In this document: positions 1 through 7,897 of the stretch, one piece after another
How positions within the stretch are numbered: the stretch's first letter is position 1
Layout: each line of letters begins with the position of its first letter
From: an uncultured Collinsella sp.
Lineage (GTDB): Bacteria; Actinomycetota; Coriobacteriia; Coriobacteriales; Coriobacteriaceae
Direction: 5' to 3'
NCBI GenBank assembly: GCA_938036665.1
Contig: CALHWR010000066.1
Location: 1-27,076, forward strand
DNA length: 27,076 bases
Program-made: the position numbers and the translations under genes
Notes under the pieces: generated by a model
Told to the model about the DNA's origin: nothing
Seen by the model: only the letters and a program-made list of their open reading frames with translations
Database searches by the model: none

Positions 1-1443
1 GGCGTCCAGATGAAGCGTCGCCACGCGAAGGGGCGGCTGATATTCAAATGAGCCAAGGAGCACGGGCGATCCCAAGAACCGTTCGATTTCGTCTGCAACC
101 GCGTCGGTCTCTTCGGGATCAAGCTCGTCAAAGAGCGCCACGAACATCGGTCCGGTCGAGCGGAACAGACGACCCTTGCCGCGCGAGCAATCCATGAGGC
201 AGGCGGCGCTTTCTGCCAAAACGCGGTCGCCTGCATCAAAGCCAAAGCGGACATTGACCTGTGCGATTTCGTCGATTTTAATGGCGATCAAGCCCGCGTT
301 TCGTGCCACGCGACGCATCTCGCCAATGGCGTTGACCAGGGCGTGGATATCGCCCAGACCGGTCACGGAATCGGTCGTATCTGCCAAGCTTCGGTTGGTG
401 ACAATGCCCACATACATGTTGGGCTCGGTATCGGTGCCGTCCAGGCGGTAACCCGTGCAGTCGCAAAGCGCGTATTTTCCGGCGGTATTCATGACGCGAT
501 ACTGCATGCAGTGGAAGTGCCACGTGCCGTTTACCACCATATCGAGCTCGGCACGTACGTTGTCGCGGTCCTCGGGGTGAACACGGGCAAGCCATATATC
601 GAGCGAGTTGTAGGGATGCTGGGAGGGTAGGTCAAAATCGCGCACGGCATTAACCGACCATTGCGATTCGCCGGTGTCGAGGTTAATGATGAACGGATAG
701 CGTGTCTCGGAGCTCATGGAGATCGCTTGGAACACCCGGTCGTTGCAGAGAGGCTGATCGGCGACCGGGTGTTGCGGCACGCTGTCTTCTTCTGGCTGTT
801 GTACACGGTGCATGAGCTTGTAGCGATACATTTTGCGGTCGGCGTCCTTTGTCATCTGGCGACGCGTATCGCCTGCAAGCGGGTCGACGCGCGAGCAGCC
901 AAAGCTAAAGCTGGCGGTCATGGGCGCCTTGCCGTCCGATGTTGCCTCGATAAGATTGGCACGCGTCCGCTCCAGGCGCTGCTCGAGCTCGGCTTCGTCT
1001 GTCGTGGGGGATATAAGTACAAATTCGTCTCCACCGATACGGAACAGCAGGTCATCGGGCTCCATTGTCTCGGTGAGTGCACGGCAGATGCTCAGGATGT
1101 AGCGATTGCCCTCGGTGTGGCCAAACTTATCGTTGCAATGCTTGAGGTGGTCGATATCGATATAGGCGCAGGTGAAGGGGGTGCCTTTGCGCCAGAGCTG
1201 ATCGACATGGCGGTCGAGTCCGCCACGGTTGCCAAGATTGGTGAGCGAGTCGATATAGGCGCCGCGCTCAAGCAGCTCGCGTTCTTGCTGCAGGATGGCA
1301 AATGTCTTCTGTAGCTGATCGCCGATGGCGCACAGCTCCGGGGGCAGCGCGGTAACATCGAGCTCGGCGGTCGAGACCCCGCTCGCAAGTCGCTGAAGAT
1401 AGGAGATAATCGATTGCTCGCCCAGGCGATACGACTCGTTCAT
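1..1443 (-). CDS. Diguanylate cyclase-type GGDEF-PAS-degenerate GGDEF protein (partial, C-terminus off left edge)
   Basis: The frame is open from ATG 1443 to the window edge (481 residues visible, no stop), and the ATG has an AAGGAGG Shine-Dalgarno 9 nt upstream. Residues about 85-215 form a GGDEF domain with an intact GGDEF motif at residues 137-141 (plus-strand 1021-1035). The position of the inhibitory RxxD site reads EPDD, so the Arg is missing. A PAS_3-like sensor follows (about 230-345, with the typical HPED turn). A second GGDEF-like domain starts with SVTGLGD but has TGPMF where GGDEF should be, so it is probably non-catalytic. The expected role is cyclic-di-GMP synthesis controlled by the PAS domain. 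No membrane segment or signal peptide is visible, so it is probably cytosolic. The domain order is the same as the first part of the upstream gene ending at 1624, so the two are paralogues. Whether an EAL domain follows cannot be seen. Confidence 0.85.
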   Translation of the reverse strand, partial: MNESYRLGEQSIISYLQRLASGVSTAELDVTALPPELCAIGDQLQKTFAILQQERELLERGAYIDSLTNLGNRGGLDRHVDQLWRKGTPFTCAYIDIDHLKHCNDKFGHTEGNRYILSICRALTETMEPDDLLFRIGGDEFVLISPTTDEAELEQRLERTRANLIEATSDGKAPMTASFSFGCSRVDPLAGDTRRQMTKDADRKMYRYKLMHRVQQPEEDSVPQHPVADQPLCNDRVFQAISMSSETRYPFIINLDTGESQWSVNAVRDFDLPSQHPYNSLDIWLARVHPEDRDNVRAELDMVVNGTWHFHCMQYRVMNTAGKYALCDCTGYRLDGTDTEPNMYVGIVTNRSLADTTDSVTGLGDIHALVNAIGEMRRVARNAGLIAIKIDEIAQVNVRFGFDAGDRVLAESAACLMDCSRGKGRLFRSTGPMFVALFDELDPEETDAVADEIERFLGSPVLLGSFEYQPPLRVATLHLDA

Positions 1444-1481
1444 GATGGATAACCTCCTTGGGCACAACAGTGGTTTGTATC

Positions 1482-1512
1482 ATATCCCCAATTTGGTTTG
1501 GATTGGGGATAT
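1482..1512. repeat. Perfect 11-bp inverted repeat in the leader of the GGDEF gene
   Basis: ATATCCCCAAT (1482-1492) and ATTGGGGATAT (1502-1512) are perfect inverted repeats with a 9-nt spacer, 39 nt before the start codon at 1443 and just upstream of its ribosome binding site. It could be an operator or an mRNA hairpin. There is no T-tract, so a terminator is unlikely. Confidence 0.7.
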
Positions 1513-1518
1513 AAGTTA

Positions 1519-1611
1519 GCCAATGGGGACAAAACACCCCTTCGGCGGTGGCGTTTTTGGGGCGTAGGCTGGCTCATGGGGATAAACGTCCCCCTCGGTG
1601 TCAGCGTTTTG
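1519..1611. repeat. Two imperfect direct repeats with a 53-bp period between the two GGDEF genes
   Basis: Two related units of about 40 nt share ATGGGGA (1523 and 1576), a CCCC..TCGG core and GCGTTTT (1551 and 1604), all at the same 53-bp offset. Each unit also contains a short GGGGA/CCCC dyad. With the inverted repeat at 1482-1512 they fill most of the 180-nt gap between the two genes. Function unknown; a transcript-level control element for the downstream cyclase gene is possible. Confidence 0.55.
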
Positions 1612-1623
1612 CGCACGAGCGTA

Positions 1624-4398
1624 TTAGTTGTTGTCGCCACCATCGAGTAACGCCTCAAAATCCTTTGCCGGCATGGGACGGTAGTAGAGGAAGCCCTGAG
1701 CGTAGCGGGCGCCCATTTGGCGCAGCATGTTTGCCTGCTCATTTGTCTCGATGCCTTCGACCACAACGGGCAGATGGAGCGACTGCGCCATCTCGAGCAT
1801 TGATGAAATGATTTGCACGCTGCGGCCTTGATCGCCGTCGACGGGCACAAACGTGCGGTCGAGCTTGATGACGTCGACGTTGACGTTCTTGAGCATCGCG
1901 AGCGTGGACTGGCCGGTGCCAAAATCGTCCATGTAGGTCGAGAAGCCGCGGTTGTGCAGGTCGGCCGTCAGCTTATCCACAGCTTCGGACTCTCCCGTAT
2001 AAGCCGTCTCGGTGATCTCGATGCGCATGAGCTCGGGCGGCAGATTGTATTGGTCGGCGAGTGCCCCCATATGCTCGGCAACGTCGCAGGCAAGGATATC
2101 CACGCGCGACACGTTGAGCGAGATCGGAACCACGCGAAGCCCTCGATCGATGCGCCCGCGCAGCCACGAGGCAACGCCCTGCCAAACGTATTTGTCGAGC
2201 GTCACCACAAAACCGCTTTCCTCGAGAGCGGGGATAAAGGTGACGGGTGAAATGAGGGAGCCATCCTTGTCAATCCAGCGCGTGAGCGCTTCGGCGCCAG
2301 TGATCTCGCCGGTTTCCATGTCGACCTGGGGCTGCAGGTAGTAGGTAATGCGGCCGTTTGAGAGCGCATACTGGAATTCGGTCAGCGTGCGGTGGAACGA
2401 GATTTCGCGCTCGTACTCCTCGGGGCGGAAAATGGCAATGCGCTCCTTAAAGTCGTTTTTTGCACGCCGATTGGTAAACATGGCCTTGGCCTGCGCATCG
2501 ATAGTGATTTCCTCGTTGGAGTCGATGGGGTAGACGCCCATGGACGGCCAGAAACCCACGCCGTCATCATGCTTGGCCACGGCCTCGCGAACGCTGTTAT
2601 AGATTTGATGGACGGTGTCGTGCTCAAAGGGGATGAGTATGCAAAAGTCGTCTTGGCCCCAGTATCCTGCGACGCCCATGTCGGCATTCTCGATATCCTT
2701 GAGGACCGTGCCCACGTCGGCGAGCATGCGGTCGCCCTCGGCCTGTCCGTGCCATTCGTTGAACAGTCGCATGTGTCCCATGTCGACGGTGGCGATGCAC
2801 CAGGCGCCGTCACGCCTTGTCTGGAGAAATGCGTTGGCGCGTCGCATAAACTCGCTGGGTCGACAGAGGCCTGTGAGCGTATCGATGCGTTCGGCGATGG
2901 CGCTTTTGCGCTCTATCTCGGGTATGGGGAGGCTGTCGTTGGGAACAAGTCCGCCGGCCGTGCGAAGGCGACGGTCGAGTTCGCCTAAAACGGCGGTCGC
3001 TTGGTTGGCTAGGCGCTCGTAGAAGGCCGGGACGACAAGACAGACGGGAGTAATGGTATCGCCCGCGATTCGAACGGGAGCGAAAACGGCCTCTTTTAGA
3101 TGATGGACCAGTTGCTCGAACGCCTCATGGTCCAAATCGTTGCTGAGCACGACAAACTGGACGCTTCGTGAGCGGTAGACGCGACTCCTGCCACGGGTGA
3201 TCGACAACATGCGGCCTGCGTATTCGGCGAGCATGTTGTCGACAGCCTCGGCTCCGTAAAGCTCGTTGAGCTTTGTCGTGCCGCGAACGCGCACCGCTAT
3301 AAGCCCCGTCTCGCAACAGTCGCGACGGCAGGCATCGATAGCGTTGAGCAACATGCGCTGCGTTCCAAGGCCCGTGGCGGCGTCGACGGTCTCGGCAAGC
3401 GAGTGGTTGACGAGCTCGCCAACATAGAGCGAGGGGACATTTCCGTCGCCGTCGATACGAAACCCGCGAGCACGGCAGAGAACGTAGTCGCCGGCGGCGT
3501 TGCGTACGCGGTATTGCATGACGCGACGGTGCTTGGAGCCGTTATAGATCTGGTCGATATCGTCGCTATAGGCCTCGAGGTCATCGGGATGGACGCGCGT
3601 TTTCCAGTAATCGTGGCAGTTGTCTATATGCTCCGAAGGAAGGCCAAGGTCGCGCATAGCGCCTTGTGACCAAAGGGTGCGATGTTTGTCCAGGTTCTCG
3701 ATAAAGAAATAGCGGCCTTCGTTGAGCATCGAAAGGGCGTCGAAAATGCGATCGCTAACTTCGAAATCGTCGGCGTGGACTTGCGTGATATTGCGTCGAT
3801 CAAGGTGCACGGCATGGCGCAGCTTGTAGTCGTACATGCGATGGTCGGCATCGAACGTCATGCGATTGGAGGCTTCGCCCAGGGCGGGGTCGGCGTGTGA
3901 CACTCCGTAGCTAAACGAGTGAGGCATCTCGGAATCGTTATTTTTGAGCAGGACCGTCCGGCAGTGTTCCAGACGCTCGGCGAGGTCGTCCTCGGTCGCG
4001 ATCGTAGACAGGATGGCAAACTCGTCGCCTCCCAGGCGAAATGCCGCCTCGTCCACCTTCATATACAGCTTGAGATAGAGGCTCACCTGTAAGATATAGC
4101 GGTTGCCCTCGTCATGGCCAAAGATGTCGTTGCAGTGCTTAAGGTTATCGATGTCGATAAACGCCATGGTTACGGGCAATTCCTGTTCCCAGAGCTCCTC
4201 TAAGGAACGGGTGAAACCGCCGCGGTTGCCCAGTCCGGTGAGCTGGTCGGTAAAGGCAGTCCTGATCAGATCGTCCTGACGCTCGAGAAGGTCACGGATG
4301 GTCTTTTCGAGCGTCTCGGTGTAATTGCTGGCGATATCCATGCTGTAAGCGGCTTCCTGAGGTCGGGGTGTATTGCGTCGGGCGAGCTCGTTGTACAC
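1624..4398 (-). CDS. Multidomain cyclic-di-GMP protein: GGDEF-PAS-GGDEF*-GGDEF*-EAL
   Basis: This 924-residue soluble protein probably both makes and breaks cyclic-di-GMP. Domain 1 (about 45-200) is a GGDEF cyclase with intact GGDEF at 123-127; its RxxD site reads KVDE, so product inhibition is probably lost. A PAS_3-like domain covers about 215-335. Two degenerate GGDEF domains follow: about 338-430 (no signature; SRSVQF at its place) and about 505-660 (GQDDF at 581-585). The EAL phosphodiesterase (about 670-915) looks intact: EAL at 703-705, LNVS at 761, EITET at 794, DDFGTG at 824-829, KLD at 845, EGIET at 881. The start is uncertain: GTG 4398 has no good Shine-Dalgarno, while an in-frame ATG at 4341 (Met20) has AGGA 13 nt upstream. 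A weak minus -10 (TATACT, plus 4497-4502) lies upstream. The net direction of activity cannot be told from sequence. Confidence 0.92.
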   Translation of the reverse strand: MYNELARRNTPRPQEAAYSMDIASNYTETLEKTIRDLLERQDDLIRTAFTDQLTGLGNRGGFTRSLEELWEQELPVTMAFIDIDNLKHCNDIFGHDEGNRYILQVSLYLKLYMKVDEAAFRLGGDEFAILSTIATEDDLAERLEHCRTVLLKNNDSEMPHSFSYGVSHADPALGEASNRMTFDADHRMYDYKLRHAVHLDRRNITQVHADDFEVSDRIFDALSMLNEGRYFFIENLDKHRTLWSQGAMRDLGLPSEHIDNCHDYWKTRVHPDDLEAYSDDIDQIYNGSKHRRVMQYRVRNAAGDYVLCRARGFRIDGDGNVPSLYVGELVNHSLAETVDAATGLGTQRMLLNAIDACRRDCCETGLIAVRVRGTTKLNELYGAEAVDNMLAEYAGRMLSITRGRSRVYRSRSVQFVVLSNDLDHEAFEQLVHHLKEAVFAPVRIAGDTITPVCLVVPAFYERLANQATAVLGELDRRLRTAGGLVPNDSLPIPEIERKSAIAERIDTLTGLCRPSEFMRRANAFLQTRRDGAWCIATVDMGHMRLFNEWHGQAEGDRMLADVGTVLKDIENADMGVAGYWGQDDFCILIPFEHDTVHQIYNSVREAVAKHDDGVGFWPSMGVYPIDSNEEITIDAQAKAMFTNRRAKNDFKERIAIFRPEEYEREISFHRTLTEFQYALSNGRITYYLQPQVDMETGEITGAEALTRWIDKDGSLISPVTFIPALEESGFVVTLDKYVWQGVASWLRGRIDRGLRVVPISLNVSRVDILACDVAEHMGALADQYNLPPELMRIEITETAYTGESEAVDKLTADLHNRGFSTYMDDFGTGQSTLAMLKNVNVDVIKLDRTFVPVDGDQGRSVQIISSMLEMAQSLHLPVVVEGIETNEQANMLRQMGARYAQGFLYYRPMPAKDFEALLDGGDNN

Positions 4399-4663
4399 GC
4401 GTTGCTGCTCAACGCTTTGCGTGTATCCAGGCCCCCGCCTTGCTGCGTCGCTGGTTTAATATGTCGGTCCGTGTTCGCTGCTGATAACTATTGAGTAGTA
4501 TAAACAACAATAGAGGATTGTATATGGGTGCCCCTGCCGCGGGCGGCTATTATTCGCCAATCGGTAGCGTGACGATGCGATGCTCGATATAAATGCGACT
4601 GAGTCGATATATGTTGGCGGGTATACTTGTTCCGCTTTAAAACACGGGAACGGAGATGGTCGC
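4399..4663. other. Divergent intergenic region between the GGDEF/EAL gene and the patatin gene
   Basis: These 265 nt contain no convincing gene. There is a TATACT -10-like box on the minus strand (plus 4497-4502, for the GGDEF/EAL gene) and a plus-strand TATACT box at 4622-4627, 37 nt before the patatin start. I could not find a good -35 for either, so both are tentative. Confidence 0.35.
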
Positions 4664-5533
4664 ATGGCACAGCCAGACACGACGCGCACGGTGGGGCTTG
4701 CGCTCGAGGGAGGCGGCTACCGCGGTATGTATACGGCGGGCGTGCTCGACGTATGGATGGAGCACGGCTTAACCTGCGACCATATGGTGGGTGTCTCGGC
4801 GGGCGCGGCGTTTGGCTACAACTTTAAATCGCGCCAGATCGGCCGCGCCATTCGCTACAACAAGGCCTATTGCGCCGACAAGCGCTATGCGAGCGTGACG
4901 AGCTGGTTGCGAACCGGCGATATGTTCAATGCCGAGTTTGCCTATCATGAGGTACCCATCGAGCGCGATCCCATCGATCTGGAGGCATATCGCGCCTGCC
5001 CCATGCAGTTTACGTGCGTATGTACCGATCTTAAGACGGGGCAGGCCGTCTACCATGACCTGCCCTATGGCGACGAGCGCGATATTGAGTGGATCCGGGC
5101 GTCGTCGGCGATTCCCGTGGCGACGCGTCCTGTTGCCATCGAGGGTCGTAAGTACTTGGATGGCGGTGTTGCCGATTCCATTCCCAGCGCTTGGCTGTTT
5201 GAGCAAGGCTATGACCGCAACGTGGTGGTGCTGACGCAGCCGGCAGGCTTTGTAAAGCAGCCCAATAGCGTGATGCCTATGCTGCGTCGCGTGTATCGTC
5301 ACTATCCGGAGTTTGTTGCGGCGCTTGAGCATCGGCACGAGGTCTACAATGCCACGCTCGATGACCTGGCGCGTCGCGAAGCCGCTGGCGAGATCTTTGT
5401 GGTGCGGCCGAGCGAATCGGTGAAGGTGCCGTCGCTGTGCCGCGAGCCCGATGAACTCGAGCGCATCTACCAGATCGGCCGTCGCGATGCGGAGGCGACG
5501 TTGCCCGCGCTGGAAGCGTATCTGGCGGGGTAG
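4664..5533 (+). CDS. Patatin-like phospholipase (YjjU/RssA type)
   Basis: A 289-residue serine acyl hydrolase. It has the oxyanion-hole motif GGGYRG near residue 17, the nucleophile elbow GVSAG (Ser about 46) and the catalytic Asp in LDGGVADSIP. These three form the Ser-Asp dyad fold of bacterial patatins, which release fatty acids from membrane lipids or acyl esters. No signal peptide or membrane helix is seen, so it is probably cytosolic. ATG 4664 is preferred over an in-frame ATG 84 nt upstream because GGAGA lies 8 nt before it and similarity to the family starts right after it. The gene stands alone, divergent from the GGDEF/EAL gene and convergent with thiE. The true substrate cannot be told from sequence. 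Confidence 0.88.
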   Translation: MAQPDTTRTVGLALEGGGYRGMYTAGVLDVWMEHGLTCDHMVGVSAGAAFGYNFKSRQIGRAIRYNKAYCADKRYASVTSWLRTGDMFNAEFAYHEVPIERDPIDLEAYRACPMQFTCVCTDLKTGQAVYHDLPYGDERDIEWIRASSAIPVATRPVAIEGRKYLDGGVADSIPSAWLFEQGYDRNVVVLTQPAGFVKQPNSVMPMLRRVYRHYPEFVAALEHRHEVYNATLDDLARREAAGEIFVVRPSESVKVPSLCREPDELERIYQIGRRDAEATLPALEAYLAG

Positions 5534-5543
5534 GGACTACGCC

Positions 5544-5653
5544 GGAAACTGCATCCCGTAATCAGCGTTCAGACTGGGACGCAGTTTCCCGCTGGTCCTC
5601 TATGCGGAAAGCGCATCCCAGAATGGACGTCCAAACTGGGATGCGCTTTCCGC
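5544..5653. repeat. Two tandem hairpin elements of one repeat family
   Basis: Hairpin 1 has arms 5544-5557 and 5576-5589 (14 bp, one mismatch). Hairpin 2 has arms 5604-5621 and 5636-5653 (18 bp, perfect), and its loop contains the palindrome TGGACGTCCA. Both share the layout GGAAA..GCATCCC / GGGA.GC..TTTCC, so they are copies of one unit. They lie between the convergent patatin and thiE genes and may stop transcription from both sides, but neither has a T-tract. A REP-like extragenic palindrome is the better description. Confidence 0.75.
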
Positions 5654-5695
5654 TCTTGAAGATATGAGGCTGCGGAGCAACTGCTCGGCATAGGT

Positions 5696-6391
5696 CTATG
5701 CTTGCTGCCAGGTATCGACGAGCTCCTCGGCTGCGGCGTAGGGGTCGTCGGCGCTGCAGACGGCGCTCACCACAAAGAAGCCGTCGACGCCGGTGGACTT
5801 GAGTTGCGGCAGATCGGCCGTCTTGACGCCGCCGCCCACCACAATGGGGACGGGGCTTGCCGCATGGAGGGCGGCCAGGTCCTCAAAGCTCTTGGTGATG
5901 ATGGAGCCGTCGGCCGCACGTCCGCAGTCGCGCTTGGTTTCGGTCTCGTGGAGCGGGCCTACGCCCAGGTAATCGACCAGGCTCATGTCGGCGGTCTTGA
6001 CGTACTCGAGCATCTCCTCGCAGCGGGCGGAAAGGCCCACGATGGCATCGGGACCCAGCAGCTTGCGGCAGACCTCGACGGGGATGTCACTCTGGCCAAC
6101 ATGCACGCCGTCGACGGCAATACCCTGCTCGCGTGCGGCAAGTACGCAGTCAAGGCGGTCGTCGATCAGCAGCGCGACCTGCCCGGTTTTGCCGGCCTGA
6201 GCGATGGCCTGCGCGGCATCGCCCGTCAGTGCGATGATCTCGCGGGCGCTTGCCACCTTGGAACGCACCTGAATGCAGGTAAAGCCGGCGTCGAGCGCCT
6301 GGGCCACCACATCGCCCACGGGGCGTCCGAGGGTGTTTTCGGGGCCGAGTACCAGATAGGCCGAGATATCAAGGTTGTCGCGGATGCTCAT
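5696..6391 (-). CDS. thiE: Thiamine-phosphate synthase
   Basis: A 231-residue TIM-barrel enzyme that joins hydroxymethylpyrimidine pyrophosphate and thiazole phosphate to give thiamine phosphate. Family motifs are visible in order: QVRSK near the N-terminus, the LIDDRLD segment, DGVHVGQSD, VGLSA, DYLGVGPLHETETK (phosphate and pyrimidine site) and PIVVGGGV near the C-terminus. Length is normal for ThiE. Its ATG overlaps the stop of the upstream gene by ATGA, which suggests translational coupling. It is the last gene of the operon thiM - thiamine-binding protein - thiE under the TPP riboswitch upstream of thiM. No thiD kinase for the pyrimidine half is present here, so it must lie elsewhere. 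Confidence 0.93.
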   Translation of the reverse strand: MSIRDNLDISAYLVLGPENTLGRPVGDVVAQALDAGFTCIQVRSKVASAREIIALTGDAAQAIAQAGKTGQVALLIDDRLDCVLAAREQGIAVDGVHVGQSDIPVEVCRKLLGPDAIVGLSARCEEMLEYVKTADMSLVDYLGVGPLHETETKRDCGRAADGSIITKSFEDLAALHAASPVPIVVGGGVKTADLPQLKSTGVDGFFVVSAVCSADDPYAAAEELVDTWQQA

Positions 6392-6729
6392 CGTGCTTCC
6401 TCCTGCTTTTTGATCTGCGCTTCCATGCGCTCGAGTTTGCCGGTCATGGTGTCGGTAAATCCGGGTCGAATATCGGCTTTGAGCACGACTTCGGTGCGGA
6501 TGCCCTTGCTCGCCAACACAAAGGTCGCGTCGCGCACGACCTGCATGACCTCGTCCCAGTCGCCCTCGATCTCGGTGAACATCGAGGTGGTGCGGTTAGG
6601 AAGGCCACTCTCGCGAATGACGCGCACGACCTCGGCGATCTCGGCGGATAGCTCGTCACCGGTGCCGCACGGGGCGATGGCCACGGCGACCAGGGTGTTC
6701 ATGCCGGCATTGGTTGCGGGCTCGGACAT
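6388..6729 (-). CDS. Thiamine-binding protein of the MTH1187/YkoF-like family (DUF77)
   Basis: A 113-residue small protein with the family pattern: VAVAIAPCGTGDELSAEIAEVVRVI at the N-terminus (ferredoxin-like fold), the conserved TTSMFTEIEGDWDEVM segment and a KADIRPG stretch, followed by a charged C-terminal helix. Known members bind thiamine or its pyrimidine part. Its place between thiM and thiE, 3 nt after thiM and overlapping thiE by 4 nt, supports a role in thiamine or precursor handling. No signal peptide, so it is probably cytosolic. It is the least defined step of the operon and its exact ligand is inferred. Confidence 0.85.
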   Translation of the reverse strand: MSEPATNAGMNTLVAVAIAPCGTGDELSAEIAEVVRVIRESGLPNRTTSMFTEIEGDWDEVMQVVRDATFVLASKGIRTEVVLKADIRPGFTDTMTGKLERMEAQIKKQEEAR

Positions 6730-6732
6730 GGC

Positions 6733-7572
6733 TTATGCCTCCTCGAGCTCGAGTTGGTTGTCGGCAATGTCCTGGGCGGTTGCGCGGTAGAGCTCGTCGA
6801 TAAAGGCGACCTTAAAGCTTGCCGGGGCTTCGGCAACGGCGGCGGCACGCGTACCGGCAACGTTGTAGACGGCGGTGCCGCAGATGGCCGCCGTAAACGG
6901 GTCGGTGGCGCAGGCGTACACGGCCAACACGCCGCCCTGCGAGCAACCGCAGCCGGTGATCTTGGACATGAGCGGGCTGCCGCCGTGGGACTTGGCCACG
7001 GTCGTGCCGTCGGTAATCAGGTCGACTTCGCCCGAGACCACTACGGCGCCGCCGGTGTAGCGGGCGAGCGCCCCGGCGGCATCGCGGGCGGCGTCTACCG
7101 TGTCGGTGGTATCGACGCCGCGCACGCGGCTCAGATCGGCCGCTTCGCCCTCAAGGCCCCACAGGCCGGCGAGCGCGATAATCTCGGAGGCGTTGCCGCG
7201 CACGATGGCGGGCTTGTACTGCTTGAGTTCGCCTACCAGCTGGGTGCGCAGGCTGCCGATGCCCAGTCCAACCGGATCGAGCACCCAGGGCTTGCCGGCG
7301 TCGTGGGCCGCCTTGGCCGCGCGGGGAATCGTCTGCTCGTAGATGGGGAAGAGTGTGCCCATGTTCAGATAGATGGCGCCGCCGCCGGCAACGAGTGCCT
7401 CGCCCTCGTCGGGCAGGTAGACCATGGCGGCCGAACCGCCCACGGCGAGCTGCGCGTTGGCGACAAAGTCGATCGTCACCGTGTTGGTGATGGAGCCCGC
7501 CATCGGATTGGTGGCGCGAATTTCCTCCACGGCTTTGACAACGTTTTGCTTAAGCTGTTCCGAATCGATCAC
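6733..7572 (-). CDS. thiM: Hydroxyethylthiazole kinase
   Basis: A 279-residue ribokinase-like enzyme that phosphorylates hydroxyethylthiazole to salvage thiamine. Visible motifs include NPMAGSITNTVTIDFVANAQL at the N-terminus (substrate site), the WVLDPVG segment, GNASEI, the VSGEVDLITDG strand and the ITGCGCSQGG anion-hole/catalytic segment with its conserved Cys. Length is normal. The start is GTG 7572, with AAGGAGG 8 nt upstream; a nearby ATG is out of frame. It is the first gene of the thiamine operon and sits just after a TPP riboswitch and its attenuator. Confidence 0.94.
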   Translation of the reverse strand: MIDSEQLKQNVVKAVEEIRATNPMAGSITNTVTIDFVANAQLAVGGSAAMVYLPDEGEALVAGGGAIYLNMGTLFPIYEQTIPRAAKAAHDAGKPWVLDPVGLGIGSLRTQLVGELKQYKPAIVRGNASEIIALAGLWGLEGEAADLSRVRGVDTTDTVDAARDAAGALARYTGGAVVVSGEVDLITDGTTVAKSHGGSPLMSKITGCGCSQGGVLAVYACATDPFTAAICGTAVYNVAGTRAAAVAEAPASFKVAFIDELYRATAQDIADNQLELEEA

Positions 7573-7594
7573 TGCACATGCCTCCTTGGCATAG

Positions 7595-7624
7595 AAAAGG
7601 GGCGCTGTGCATAGACAGCGCCCC
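7595..7624 (-). terminator. Attenuator terminator of the TPP riboswitch
   Basis: On the minus strand, GGGGCGCTGT and ACAGCGCCCC (plus 7615-7624 and 7599-7608) form a perfect 10-bp GC-rich stem with a 6-nt loop, followed by TTTT (plus 7595-7598). It lies between the aptamer and the thiM ribosome binding site, so ligand binding probably ends transcription here. Confidence 0.88.
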
Positions 7625-7634
7625 TAAAAAGGCG

Positions 7635-7730
7635 GCATGCTCCCTACGCCAGCATTAACTGACAGGTTCAAAGGATTGGGCCCCATGCCCTCTCAGCCTT
7701 GTGGTTTGCACCGCCGGCACTCCCGCATCG
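7635..7730 (-). ncRNA. TPP riboswitch (THI element)
   Basis: Read on the minus strand, the conserved TPP aptamer parts occur in order: GGGAGTGCC, then GGCTGAGAGGG, then GAACCTGTCAGTTAATGC, then GCGTAGGGA. The outer stem closes ATGC (plus 7725-7728) with GCAT (plus 7637-7640). It is followed by the terminator at 7595-7624 and then thiM. High thiamine pyrophosphate is expected to turn off thiM-thiE by premature termination. Confidence 0.95.
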
Positions 7731-7755
7731 AATCTGTTGTTCCCTATACTAGCGC

Positions 7756-7857
7756 ACCTGCCAAAAAGGGACAGGTTTATTTTGGCAGGTAACAACTGGG
7801 GCTTTGCGTTTTCCCAGATAAAACCTGCCAAAATAAACCTGTCCCTTTTTGGCAGGT
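7756..7857. repeat. 102-bp nested palindromic element
   Basis: Two 35-bp arms (7756-7790 and 7823-7857) are perfect inverted repeats around a 32-nt centre. Each arm is itself a hairpin: the 11-mer ACCTGCCAAAA and its complement TTTTGGCAGGT flank a 13-nt core, so the 11-mer occurs four times in alternating orientation. The centre has a small CTGGG/CCCAG hairpin (7796-7800, 7813-7817). It fills the gap between the divergent thiM riboswitch and the HAD gene. It could be a small non-autonomous mobile element or REP-type palindrome; no coding capacity. Confidence 0.9.
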
Positions 7858-7860
7858 CGG

Positions 7861-7866
7861 TACAAT
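7861..7866 (+). promoter_or_regulatory. Possible -10 box of the HAD-lysR operon
   Basis: TACAAT lies 4 nt after the end of the nested palindrome and 31 nt before the HAD start. Any -35 would have to lie inside the right arm of the palindrome, and I see no good match there. Tentative. Confidence 0.3.
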
Positions 7867-7897
7867 AGACGGGATTAAGAATGACCGAGGGGGCCTT

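Noticed and set aside
1444..1623. Cyclic-di-GMP riboswitch upstream of the GGDEF gene
   Set aside because: The conserved core blocks of the GEMM-type classes are not visible in this stretch on either strand.
5702..7614. Plus-strand open frames opposite thiE and thiM
   Set aside because: The minus strand encodes clear ThiE, thiamine-binding and ThiM proteins with riboswitch control; the plus-strand frames are GC-driven shadows.
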